Shown here one piece after another: positions 1 through 7,464 of a DNA stretch of 64,000 nt. Numbering within the stretch: position 1 is the stretch's first letter; each line of letters opens with the position of its first letter. Origin of the DNA: DAMBHY01 sp032068765 (GTDB lineage Bacteria > Bacteroidota > Bacteroidia > Bacteroidales > Dysgonomonadaceae); NCBI GenBank assembly GCA_032068765.1, contig DAMBHY010000004.1, positions 124,001 to 188,000 of the forward strand, given 5' to 3'. A program made the position numbers and the translations under genes. The notes under the pieces are model-generated. The model ran no database searches and had not been told where the DNA came from. It saw nothing but the letters and a program-made list of their open reading frames with translations.

Positions 1-321
1 TACATCCTCAAATCTACCAATGCCAACTCTATCACCATCGTCGTATGGGAAAATGAAAAGGCATATACACTAGCGGAAGAATTGAAGAGTGTTTTCTACT
101 CTGTGAGGTTAGAACCGATGGCCATCGTATGCGCAATGGGTACAAACATTGCACTTCCCGGATTTCTCTATCACGCTACCAAAGCATTGTACGAACAAGG
201 TATCAACATCGAAAGCATTGCACAGTCACTTGCTCAGGTCAATATGCAGTTCATCATCAAACGCGAACGTTATGAAGATGCAGTAGTGGCTCTGAATAAG
301 GAGTTGTGTATTATTAGCTAA
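1..321 (+). CDS. lysC: Aspartate kinase, C-terminal part (5' end outside window)
   Basis: The frame is open from base 1 and ends at the TAA at 319-321, giving 106 residues. The segment holds the last ACT-type regulatory region of an aspartate kinase: a beta-strand with VCAMGTNIALPG, then a helix, then GINIESIAQSLAQVNMQF. In this family that region binds the lysine or threonine effector that inhibits the first step of aspartate-derived amino acid synthesis. The protein ends directly after the ACT fold, so no homoserine dehydrogenase is fused to it. The catalytic kinase domain lies upstream of the window. The 180 bases to the next gene hold nothing I recognise. Confidence 0.85.
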   Translation, partial: YILKSTNANSITIVVWENEKAYTLAEELKSVFYSVRLEPMAIVCAMGTNIALPGFLYHATKALYEQGINIESIAQSLAQVNMQFIIKRERYEDAVVALNKELCIIS

Positions 322-501
322 ACAATTTATAGGCGAAAGATTTGCAATAAGTCTTCCGGCTTTCCTCATCGTACTTTTAGCAGCATCGTTGCTGACAAAA
401 GGTTCTAAAGGCGCGGAAAAAAGGGAAGAATATTTGTGCATGCGCCACAGCAAATTGAATAGCACGCGAAAATCCGAAAGTGGAATATAACAATTAACAT
501 T

Positions 502-1776
502 ATGTATAAATTATCTATTTTTTTAAGCTTTGCTGTGGGGGCTTTCACTTTAATGTCTTGCAATTCGAGCCAGAATTTGGGTGTGTCTGCATCAACAAAG
601 CAAGTTTCAAAAACCAAAAATTTGTCTTTAGTTGCAGAAGAAATTCATAATGCAATCTTCTCTGTAGACTCACATACAGACACACCTTTGAATTTTATCT
701 ACAAAGATTTTAATGTTACAAAAGACAACAGCCTCTTATATCCTCGTTCGTGCGTTGATTTTCCGCGTATGCGGCAAGGACGATTGGATGGCGTTTTCTT
801 GGCAGCTTTCGTAGGACAAGGAAAAAGAAACCCTGAAGGGGATATGCGTGCTTTTAATCGTGTAAATCAGATAATTGATTCAATAAATTCTGTAGTAAAT
901 CATAATACTTCGCTCTGCGGTTTAGCGCTAAATGCATCTGACGCATATAGATTGAAGAAAGAAAACAAAATTGCAGTTTTTATCGGTATTGAGAATGGTT
1001 ATGCATTGGGAAATGATATCAAGAACATCAAATATTTTTACGATAAAGGTGCCCGATACATAACACTGTGCCATACTAAGAATAATGATGTTTGCACAAG
1101 TTCTACCGATGACACACAAGGCCAAGGGCTGAGTGAATTTGGCAAACAAGCAGTAAAAGAGATGAACCGCTTGGGAATGATGATTGACGTATCACATATT
1201 TCGGACAAAAGTTTTTATGATGTGTTGGCACTGACAAAAGCTCCGATAATTGCTTCTCATTCCTGTTCACGCGCCATATGCAATAATCCCCGCAACTTAA
1301 CAGACGATATGCTGAAAGCTCTGGCCAAAAATGGAGGAGTTATTCAAATGTGTATCTTGAGTGATTATGTGAAAAATGCTGCTCCAAATCCTGAAAGAGA
1401 TAACGCTTTAAAAGCATTAAGAGAAAAATACAAAGACTACGAAAGTATGTCTGAGCAAGAGCGTGCAAAGGTTCATCAGGAATATGAAATCATCGAATCC
1501 AGATACCCAGGTGAGCTAGCCACAGTAGCCGATGCGGTAGATCATATCGATCACATGGTGAAGTTAATCGGGATTGAGCATGTTGGGATTGGAACAGATT
1601 TTGATGGCGGCGGAGGATTGAAAGACTGCAAAGATGCAAGCCAATTGAAAAATATTACTGTTGAACTTTTGAGGAGAGGATACAGCAAAGAACAAATTAA
1701 ATTAATCTGGGGAGGAAATCTTTTGCGTGTAATGAACGAAGTTGCATCAAAAGCTTCTGCTCACGCTACCGCATGA
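502..1776 (+). CDS. Membrane dipeptidase, peptidase M19 family, lipoprotein
   Basis: This 424-residue zinc dipeptidase starts with a lipoprotein signal peptide; the lipobox LMSC puts the lipidated Cys at position 20, so it should be envelope-anchored. The binuclear zinc site of the renal-dipeptidase family is intact: HTD at 58-60, Glu164 in IGIENG, His232 in DVSH, His253 in SHSCSR and Asp366 in GTDFDG. The family cleaves dipeptides, including D-amino-acid ones. The C-terminus is odd: the last codons (HATA and the TGA stop) lie inside the first copy of the island's palindromic repeat, so the repeat supplies the stop codon. The original end may therefore have been different. Confidence 0.93.
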   Translation: MYKLSIFLSFAVGAFTLMSCNSSQNLGVSASTKQVSKTKNLSLVAEEIHNAIFSVDSHTDTPLNFIYKDFNVTKDNSLLYPRSCVDFPRMRQGRLDGVFLAAFVGQGKRNPEGDMRAFNRVNQIIDSINSVVNHNTSLCGLALNASDAYRLKKENKIAVFIGIENGYALGNDIKNIKYFYDKGARYITLCHTKNNDVCTSSTDDTQGQGLSEFGKQAVKEMNRLGMMIDVSHISDKSFYDVLALTKAPIIASHSCSRAICNNPRNLTDDMLKALAKNGGVIQMCILSDYVKNAAPNPERDNALKALREKYKDYESMSEQERAKVHQEYEIIESRYPGELATVADAVDHIDHMVKLIGIEHVGIGTDFDGGGGLKDCKDASQLKNITVELLRRGYSKEQIKLIWGGNLLRVMNEVASKASAHATA

Positions 1777-2180
1777 GTCCCTCGTGTGGTTTTATGAATC
1801 CAAACGTCCTGAGCAAGTTAATTTGTCCTTTCAGGACGCTGCAGAAATTGTAATATCAGACCCGAGGCGTTGCCGTCGGGCTTAATTTAAAAAGGCTTTC
1901 AGCCTATAATCCCACTCCGCTACCGCATGAGTCCTTCGTGTGGTTTTATAAATACAAATGTCCTGAAAGGACAAATAAATTCAGCCCAAAGCAACACGTT
2001 GGGTACATATATAACGGAAAAAACCCTCGCCCTGAAAGAGTAAGTTAATTTGTCCTTTCAGGACGCTGCAGAAATTGTATTATCTGACCCGAGGCGTTGC
2101 CGTCGGGCTTAATTAAAAAAAGGCTTTCAGCCAATAATCACACTCCGCTACCGCATGAGTCCCTCGTGTGGTTTGATAAA
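1764..2180. repeat. Composite palindromic repeat array, block 1
   Basis: About two units of a ~220-bp composite repeat. Its modules, in order, are: (a) cgctaccgcatgagtccctc; (b) cgtcctgaaaggaca; (c) cccaacgc..gcgttggg; (d) gccctgaaagggc; (e) tgtcctttcaggacg, the exact reverse complement of b; (f) cccgaggcgttgccgtcggg; (g) aggctttcagcct. Each of b, c, d, f and g is a short inverted repeat. In this block the first b is truncated and runs straight into e. Module f occurs near 1861 and 2090. The block begins inside the dipeptidase gene. No other gene is visible in 1777-2287. Confidence 0.85.
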
Positions 2181-2182
2181 AA

Positions 2183-2257
2183 TAAACATCATTTTACCCG
2201 TCCTTATTATACAAATAAATTGTTAGTAAATTATAAATTTGTTTAGTATATTTGCAG
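2183..2257 (+). promoter_or_regulatory. Duplicated promoter segment, copy 1
   Basis: This AT-rich segment ends in a -7 box TATATTTG at 2247-2254, with a TTG at 2220-2222 as a possible -33 element. A near-identical copy lies at 4404-4476 in front of the next cassette. Both copies directly follow a repeat block, so each cassette of the island carries the same promoter. Confidence 0.6.
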
Positions 2258-2287
2258 CAGCACCTGTAATATAAACAACATTAAATC

Positions 2288-2443
2288 ATGAAAAAAATCA
2301 AGTTGTTTTATTATATCAATTTCATTAATTGCCTTTATATCGTGTAGTAAAAACTATGCAACATCATTAGAATCGATTCCATTAAAAATGACACTACAGA
2401 TAATGGATAAGTGGAAGATATAAGTGCTACAGAAGATCTATAA
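2288..2443 (+). pseudogene. Decayed small lipoprotein gene
   Basis: An ATG at 2288 opens MKKIKLF. Shifting frame after a few codons gives a hydrophobic stretch ending in AFISCSKNYATS, a good lipobox. A further shift gives RIDSIKNDTTDNG, a stop, then VEDISATEDL and TAA at 2441-2443. At least two frameshifts and one stop break an otherwise plausible lipoprotein. It lies just downstream of the duplicated promoter segment, so the following phospholipase-D-like gene may be transcribed through it. I do not recognise the family. Confidence 0.4.
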
Positions 2444-2556
2444 CAACAAACCAAACATATTTAACATCTCGTTTTCATAGAACCTCACAACACAATCATG
2501 CGAAAGCGTTCAAACTAAAGGCATTAAAAAGATGTAACTAATAAATCACACTAAAG

Positions 2557-3771
2557 ATGAATTCAATAATTATAAATGCGATAAATGATAATTTAAAAAC
2601 TGAACTTGAGTTATTGGCTTCTAAAGCAGATAGTATAAAGATTGCTGTTGCCTTTTTCACAGAAGAGAGATTAGTAAAGCAATGGGCAAACGAAAAGAAA
2701 AATATTAATTTAATAATTTCGCTTCGACCTCCAACAAGTTACTATTCATTGAAAAAATTGCAGTCTGCCTTAAATGTTGATATTAGTTTTTTAGGTAACG
2801 ACTTTCATTCTAAGTTTTTTCTATTTTACAAACATGGAAAATTAATTGGCGGAATACTTGGCTCTTCAAATTTCACTGCTGGGGGACTTATGAAAAATAT
2901 AGAAACAAATATTTTAATTAAAGACAATGCCACTTTATCTGAACTCCAAAAACACTTTGACGATTTATTGCAAAATTCAAATCTTCTTCAACCAACAGAC
3001 ATCGACAAATATGAAGCTGTTTATCAAAAATGGCTTTCTAGACAAGCAAAAGAAAAAGCAGATTTAGATAAATTCAATTTAAAAATAACTAAAAACAGAA
3101 CTAAAAGAAAACTGAAAGTCAAAATAACAAAGGAAGCTAAACAGTATTTTGAGTTTTGGAGAATCGTTGATGAAATCAAAGACTTAGTACAGGACATTTC
3201 AGATAAAGCTTATCCAAATATACCATGCTATTTGGTATTAGATCACTTTTGGCATTATATAAAAGCATATTGGAACAAAGATACTGGTAAAACACTCAAT
3301 AACAATAATCAACGAAAGGAAATTCCTAAATTATTTATGGAGTATGTAAAATGGCAGTATGAAGTTGATAAAGATAATTATATTAAACATATGATGGACC
3401 AATCAAAAAACATTTTTCAAGATTATCTGTCTGAAAAAAACATTGACACGTTGACTAAAGAACAAGCTAAAAAAATATTCCAAGCTTTACATTCAAGCGG
3501 AATGCGTATACAAAGATTCAATGCAGATGATTTGTTCATTGCCGAAAATAGCATTTCAAAAATTAGAACTGCTTTGAAATACTTATTATACTCGAATGAC
3601 GAAATGGATCTAAGGATACACAACCTATTGAAAAACCCTAAATATAAACTTAATATGTTGGGCTCATCAGGTGTTCAAGAAATTAATGGATGGACAAAAC
3701 CAACAGTTTATCCAATTAGAAATAATAAAGCAGATAAGGCATTAGAAATACTTGGATATAAATTTGAGTAA
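2557..3771 (+). CDS. Phospholipase D-like (single HKD) domain protein
   Basis: A 404-residue protein with one PLD-type catalytic motif near its N-terminus: FHSKFF with His84 and Lys86, followed by GSSNFTAGG (102-110), where the Ser-Asn of the PLD fold sits. Single-HKD proteins normally act as dimers and include nucleases of the NgoFVII/BfiI type. The remaining ~270 residues are lysine-rich, mainly helical in appearance and not recognised; they could bind nucleic acid or a partner. There is no signal peptide, so it should be cytosolic. The gene is AT-rich and bounded on both sides by the composite repeats, and module a of the next block begins a few bases after its stop. A role in restriction or defence is inference from context. 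Confidence 0.75.
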   Translation: MNSIIINAINDNLKTELELLASKADSIKIAVAFFTEERLVKQWANEKKNINLIISLRPPTSYYSLKKLQSALNVDISFLGNDFHSKFFLFYKHGKLIGGILGSSNFTAGGLMKNIETNILIKDNATLSELQKHFDDLLQNSNLLQPTDIDKYEAVYQKWLSRQAKEKADLDKFNLKITKNRTKRKLKVKITKEAKQYFEFWRIVDEIKDLVQDISDKAYPNIPCYLVLDHFWHYIKAYWNKDTGKTLNNNNQRKEIPKLFMEYVKWQYEVDKDNYIKHMMDQSKNIFQDYLSEKNIDTLTKEQAKKIFQALHSSGMRIQRFNADDLFIAENSISKIRTALKYLLYSNDEMDLRIHNLLKNPKYKLNMLGSSGVQEINGWTKPTVYPIRNNKADKALEILGYKFE

Positions 3772-3775
3772 TCCC

Positions 3776-4403
3776 CCGCTACTACGTGAGTCCTCTTTCG
3801 TGTTTTAATGGAATGAACCACTTCGCTACCGCACGAGTCTCTCGGGTGGTTTGATAAAGATAAACGTCCTGAAAGGACTTATAAATTCAGCCCAACGCAA
3901 CGCGTTGGGTACATAACGATAAAACCCCTCGCCCTGAAAGGGCAGCTTAATTTGTCCTTTCAGGACGCTGGACAAATTGTAATATCAAACCCGAGGCGTT
4001 GCCATCGGGCTGAATTTTAAAAAGGCTTTCAGCCTATAATTCCACTCCGCTACCGCACGAGTCCCCTCGTGTGGTTTGATAAAGATAAACGTCCTGAAAG
4101 GACATATAAATTCAGCCCAACGCAACACGTTGGGTACATAACGGAAAAACCCCTCGCACTGAAAGGGCAGGTTAATTTGTCCTTTCAGGACGGTGGAGAA
4201 ATTATAATCCAAACCCGAGGCGTTGCCGTCGGGCTTAATTAAAAAAAGCTTTCAGCCAATAATCCACTCCGCTACCGCATGAATCCTTCGTGTGGTTTGA
4301 TGAATACAAACGTCCTGAAAGGACATTTAAATTCAGCCCAATGCAACGCGTTGGGTACATATATAACGGTAAAACCACCTCGCCCTGAAAGGGCAGGTTA
4401 AAT
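3776..4403. repeat. Composite palindromic repeat array, block 2
   Basis: Nearly three units of the composite repeat fill the space between the phospholipase-D-like gene and the second promoter segment. A degenerate a module at 3776 is followed by complete a-b-c-d-e-f-g series. Module a recurs at about 3831, 4048 and 4268, giving a ~220-bp period. Module f is at about 3992 and 4214. The last unit stops after module d at about 4400, directly against the promoter copy. No gene is visible here. Confidence 0.85.
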
Positions 4404-4476
4404 TAAACATCATTTTACACGTCGTGATTATACAAATAATTGTTAGTAAATTATAAATTGTTTAGTATATTTGTAG
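4404..4476 (+). promoter_or_regulatory. Duplicated promoter segment, copy 2
   Basis: This is the second copy of the segment at 2183-2257, differing by a few substitutions and one-base indels. The -7 box TATATTTG is at 4466-4473 and a TTG lies at 4440-4442. It should drive the glycosylase-fold gene and the gene overlapping its end. Confidence 0.6.
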
Positions 4477-4546
4477 GGGTGTTAATTTATGTAAGTACTT
4501 AAGGATTACTTTAAGACTTGTAAATAGTTAGAAATATTTAATCAAC

Positions 4547-5287
4547 ATGAATCACACTATTAGAAAACTCATTAAAGATTATCAGCGAAAGTGCTGGACT
4601 ACTTATAAAGAAGAAGTTGGCATATCTAAAGACTATTGCTATCTAAACGGTAACCCTGTAAAAGTGCATGTTCCAGTAGACACTGCTTGTGAAGGCATAA
4701 TGATTATTGGGGCATACCCAACAGCACATTTCAATGTGATTGGTCGAGAGCGGGATGTTCCTATTGGAGATCATTTATATCCATTTAGCAATGAAAAATA
4801 TTTCGATGGGTCACATATCCGCGTAGTTGATTCTGGAAGAGAACTAGAAGAATTATTTTTAAATCCATTAGGATTGAAACGAGAAGACACTTGGATTACT
4901 GATTTGGTGAAAGTATTTCTTTTCAAGACAGGTCATAAAGACAAATATGAACGACTTGGATTTAATGGCGATTTAATTGACAGATATCAGTTTAATAAAC
5001 TCGCAAAAGCCAGTTTATCATTTGTGCATGAAGAGATAAGTATTTGCAAACCAAAATTGATACTTGGCTTAGGTGCAGAAGTCAATTCTATACTTTTGAA
5101 TGAATCAATGGCTAAAGCAACCAACACAATACGTTTAACTGAGAATCGGTTACTTAAAGTTGAAGATGTTGAATATAATTACATTGCTTGTCCGCATCCC
5201 GGAATTTTAATGCGTGAAAATAACGAGACAGGTAACTGGAAAAATGTGTTGAGAGTAATAATTGAAAAAATAAAGTTAGTACTATGA
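4547..5287 (+). CDS. Uracil-DNA glycosylase superfamily protein, atypical motif 1
   Basis: A 246-residue protein with the layout of the uracil-DNA glycosylase fold: motif 1 as IIGAYPTAHF (53-62), a middle ITDLVKVF (117-124) like the TNLVK of family 4/5 enzymes, PKLILGLGAEV (169-179), and motif 3 as CPHPG (215-219). Classical enzymes have an acidic or amide catalytic residue in motif 1 (GQDPY or GExPG). Here the equivalent residues are Ala-Tyr, so ordinary uracil excision is doubtful; another modified base is possible. It has no signal peptide. The stop codon overlaps the next start in ATGA, so the two genes are translationally coupled. They form the second cassette of the repeat island. Confidence 0.72.
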   Translation: MNHTIRKLIKDYQRKCWTTYKEEVGISKDYCYLNGNPVKVHVPVDTACEGIMIIGAYPTAHFNVIGRERDVPIGDHLYPFSNEKYFDGSHIRVVDSGRELEELFLNPLGLKREDTWITDLVKVFLFKTGHKDKYERLGFNGDLIDRYQFNKLAKASLSFVHEEISICKPKLILGLGAEVNSILLNESMAKATNTIRLTENRLLKVEDVEYNYIACPHPGILMRENNETGNWKNVLRVIIEKIKLVL

Positions 5288-5919
5288 CCAAACTTGAAAA
5301 ACTTTATCAATCTATTTCTAACCTAAAAGAGTTGGGTTTACCATTACATGAAGAGACATTGAAGGCAGTTGATAACTTAGAGGAGGAATTGATAAAAAAC
5401 GAAGTAATACCCCGTTTGTCTGAAAGTATTGAGCCAATCATTACACAAATTCAACGCCCCATAGTGTTGGTGGTGGACTATGTTCCGGGTGAGGAGTTGA
5501 GCGTTCGATTAACACGTAAGCGTGTTATTACCGAAGATAGCGAAACCAAACAATTCTCATTGGCACCCAATGTGAAGGAGCGCGAGAAGAAAACAGACAA
5601 AACATATACCTCTGCACCAAAAGCACCATGGACTGGACTGATGGTAACATTTCCCGATGGTAAAGTAATTAACAACCGATATGCTTACGAAACATTGATT
5701 GAAGTAGTCGAAAAGGTTGGAGTTGAAAAAGTTAAAGCTTTAGGAATAAAATATTTAGGATTGGATTTTATATCCAAAACAAAAGATGACTTCTACAATC
5801 AACACGAGCTTAAAAATGGATATTTAATACTTACTCATTCGGCTACCATTAAAAAGAAACAGCAATTGGAGGAAATATCGGATAGATTGAATGTGGGTTT
5901 GAAGGTGGAAGTGGTGTAA
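5284..5919 (+). CDS. Conserved-looking unknown protein coupled to the glycosylase-fold gene
   Basis: I do not recognise this 211-residue protein. Its N-terminal ~60 residues look helical and charged. A beta-rich segment follows (PIVLVVDYVPGEELSVRL), then a Lys/Glu-rich linker, then a globular C-terminal half with PWTGLMVTFPDGKVI and a helix YETLIEVVEKVG. It ends in a strand-helix-strand with a TIKKKQQLEEI helix. It has no signal peptide or membrane segment. The start overlaps the previous stop by four bases, so it is probably a functional partner of the glycosylase-fold protein. The next repeat block begins about 35 bases after the stop. Confidence 0.7.
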   Translation: MTKLEKLYQSISNLKELGLPLHEETLKAVDNLEEELIKNEVIPRLSESIEPIITQIQRPIVLVVDYVPGEELSVRLTRKRVITEDSETKQFSLAPNVKEREKKTDKTYTSAPKAPWTGLMVTFPDGKVINNRYAYETLIEVVEKVGVEKVKALGIKYLGLDFISKTKDDFYNQHELKNGYLILTHSATIKKKQQLEEISDRLNVGLKVEVV

Positions 5920-5951
5920 GAATTCATTATATAATTCTATAACAAGATATT

Positions 5952-6075
5952 CTCCGCTTCCCACGAATCTCTCGTGTAGTTTGATGAATACAAACGTCCT
6001 GAAAGGACATATAAATTCAGCCCAACGCAACACGTTGGGTACATAACGGTAAAACCACCTCGCCCTGATAGGGCT
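5952..6075. repeat. Composite repeat, left half-unit before the RAYT
   Basis: This holds modules a (divergent, from 5952), b (5995-6009), c (6021-6039) and d (6062-6075, gccctgatagggc). The unit is interrupted after d by the RAYT gene and resumes with module e at 6550. Confidence 0.85.
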
Positions 6076-6564
6076 GGTTAAAACTAAAAAACATGGCACA
6101 ATCATTATCTCAATTGTATGTACACATTATTTATCACATCAAAAACAATTCATGCACCATTCGTAAGCAAGAAAAAGAACATCTTTACGCTTATATAGGC
6201 AGTGTAATAAAAGATAATGAGTCAATGCCAATTCTTATAAACGGCACCGAAGACCATGTACATATTCTATGTGTGATGTCGAAGAATATTGCATTGGCTA
6301 AACTAATTGAAGAAATAAAACGCCACAGCAGCCGATGGATAAAAACAAAAGATCAGTATTATACGAATTTTGCTTGGCAAGGAGGATATGGAGGTTTTTC
6401 AGTAAGTCCCTCCTTACACGACAAAACAAAGCGCTACATTGAAAATCAGGAACAACACCATAAGAAAATAACATTTAATGAAGAATATTTGCTATTTTTG
6501 AAGGAGTATGGAATTGAGTACAATGAAGACTACTTATGGACAGATTAATTGTCCTTTCAGGACG
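5995..6564 (+). mobile_element. RAYT nested between inverted arms of one composite repeat unit
   Basis: Arm b (5995-6009, cgtcctgaaaggaca) and arm e (6550-6564, tgtcctttcaggacg) are perfect 15-bp inverted repeats on either side of the transposase gene. In empty units modules d and e are joined by a few bases (ggttaattt). Here the gene replaces that junction, with ggtta on the left and attaatt on the right. This is the arrangement expected of a RAYT with its cognate REP-like palindromes. Whether the element still moves cannot be judged from one copy. Confidence 0.65.
6093..6548 (+). CDS. REP-associated tyrosine transposase (IS200-like Y1 family)
   Basis: A 151-residue single-domain Y1 transposase. 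The HUH metal-binding motif is His55-Val-His57 (DHVHIL), and the catalytic tyrosine is Tyr115 in the KRYIENQEQHH helix. Both also occur in IS200 TnpA and in REP-associated transposases, which nick and join single-stranded hairpin DNA. The reading frame is intact. There is no accessory TnpB gene. The start ATG lies about 18 bases after module d, and the TAA stop lies in the first bases of the resumed repeat, before module e. The surrounding palindromes are probably its substrates, an inference from position. Confidence 0.88.
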   Translation: MAQSLSQLYVHIIYHIKNNSCTIRKQEKEHLYAYIGSVIKDNESMPILINGTEDHVHILCVMSKNIALAKLIEEIKRHSSRWIKTKDQYYTNFAWQGGYGGFSVSPSLHDKTKRYIENQEQHHKKITFNEEYLLFLKEYGIEYNEDYLWTD

Positions 6565-6901
6565 CTGGACAAATTGTAATATCAGACCCGAGGCGTTGCC
6601 GTCGGGCTTAATTAAAAAAGACTTTCAGTCAATAAAGCTGCTCCGCTACCGCATGAGTACCTCGTGTGGTTTGATGAATACAAACGTCCTGAAAGGACAT
6701 ATAAATTCAGCCCAACGCAACACGTTGGGTACATAACGGTAAAACCACATCGCCCTGAAAGGGCTGGTTAATTTGTCCTTTCAGGACGCTGGACAAATTG
6801 TAATATCAAACCCGAGGCGTTGCCATCGGGCTTAATTAAAAAAAGGCTTTCAGCCTATAATCCCACTCCGCTACCGTACGAGTCCCTTGTGTGGTTTAAT
6901 G
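6549..6901. repeat. Composite palindromic repeat array, block 3
   Basis: The unit interrupted by the RAYT resumes with e (6550-6564), f (6587-6606) and a divergent g. One complete a-b-c-d-e-f-g unit follows, with a from about 6642 and f near 6811, then a final a module near 6867. From 6902 to about 6996 a ~95-bp non-repeat segment separates it from the last block; I recognise nothing in that segment. Confidence 0.85.
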
Positions 6902-7001
6902 AAGATACAACAAATCACGCGATAATACCTATTCGGAACATTTGGGAGTAAAAAGTACGCACTCTGTTTAGAGAGTTAACGCGCATATATTCGAATCCAA
7001 A

Positions 7002-7178
7002 CGTCCTGAAAGGACATATAAATTCAGCCCAACGCAACGCGTTGGGTACATATAACGGAAAAACCCCTCGCCCTGAAAGGGCAGTTAATTTGTCCTTTCA
7101 GGACGCTGGACAAATTGTATTATCAGACCCGAGTCGTTGCCATCGGGCTTAATTTAAAAAAGGCTTTCAGCCTATAAT
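7002..7178. repeat. Composite palindromic repeat array, block 4 (right end of island)
   Basis: One partial unit runs b-c-d-e-f-g without an a module; f is slightly changed (gagtcgttgccatc). It marks the right end of the repeat island. The 100 bases between it and the tRNA-Arg terminator hold nothing recognisable. Confidence 0.8.
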
Positions 7179-7281
7179 GCTACTGGTAAATGGCTGTCGA
7201 ACAAAGCACAGACTAAACAACTCGTTTTTCTGTGATTACTTAAACTCGTATCTAACTTTTACAAGCTATTCTTTGCCTTAT

Positions 7282-7327
7282 AAACACAAAAGAAGCGCAA
7301 TCATCTTTATTACTGATAATTGCGCTT
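7282..7327 (-). terminator. Rho-independent terminator after tRNA-Arg
   Basis: Perfect 9-bp arms aagcgcaat (7293-7301) and attgcgctt (7319-7327) form a hairpin. On the minus strand it is followed by CTTTTGTG. It lies just 3' of the tRNA. Confidence 0.75.
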
Positions 7328-7336
7328 AGCTTTCTG

Positions 7337-7410
7337 TGACCCCGACAGGATTCAAACCTGTAACCTTCTGATCCGTAGTCAGATGCTCTATTCAGTTAAG
7401 CTACGGGGCC
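7337..7410 (-). tRNA. tRNA-Arg (anticodon ACG)
   Basis: A 74-nt cloverleaf on the minus strand. The acceptor stem is GGCCCCG/CGGGGTC with one G-U pair and discriminator A. The anticodon loop CTACGGA gives ACG, and the T arm holds GTTTGAATC. The CCA end is not encoded. It borders the repeat island, but I found no duplicated tRNA end that would mark an integration site. Confidence 0.95.
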
Positions 7411-7464
7411 ATCTTTACTTTTTTTGTGAGTGCAAAGATAAAAGATATAAGTGACTTCTGCAAA

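Noticed and set aside
6536..6736. 66-codon open frame running through the repeats after the RAYT
   Set aside because: It is translated repeat sequence; similar frames occur in other repeat copies in both directions.
1764..7178. CRISPR array
   Set aside because: The repeats are long, internally palindromic and carry no uniform unique spacers, and no cas gene is nearby.
7181..7410. tRNA-Arg as integration site of the repeat island
   Set aside because: No duplicate of the tRNA 3' end was seen on the far side of the island, and no integrase gene is present.
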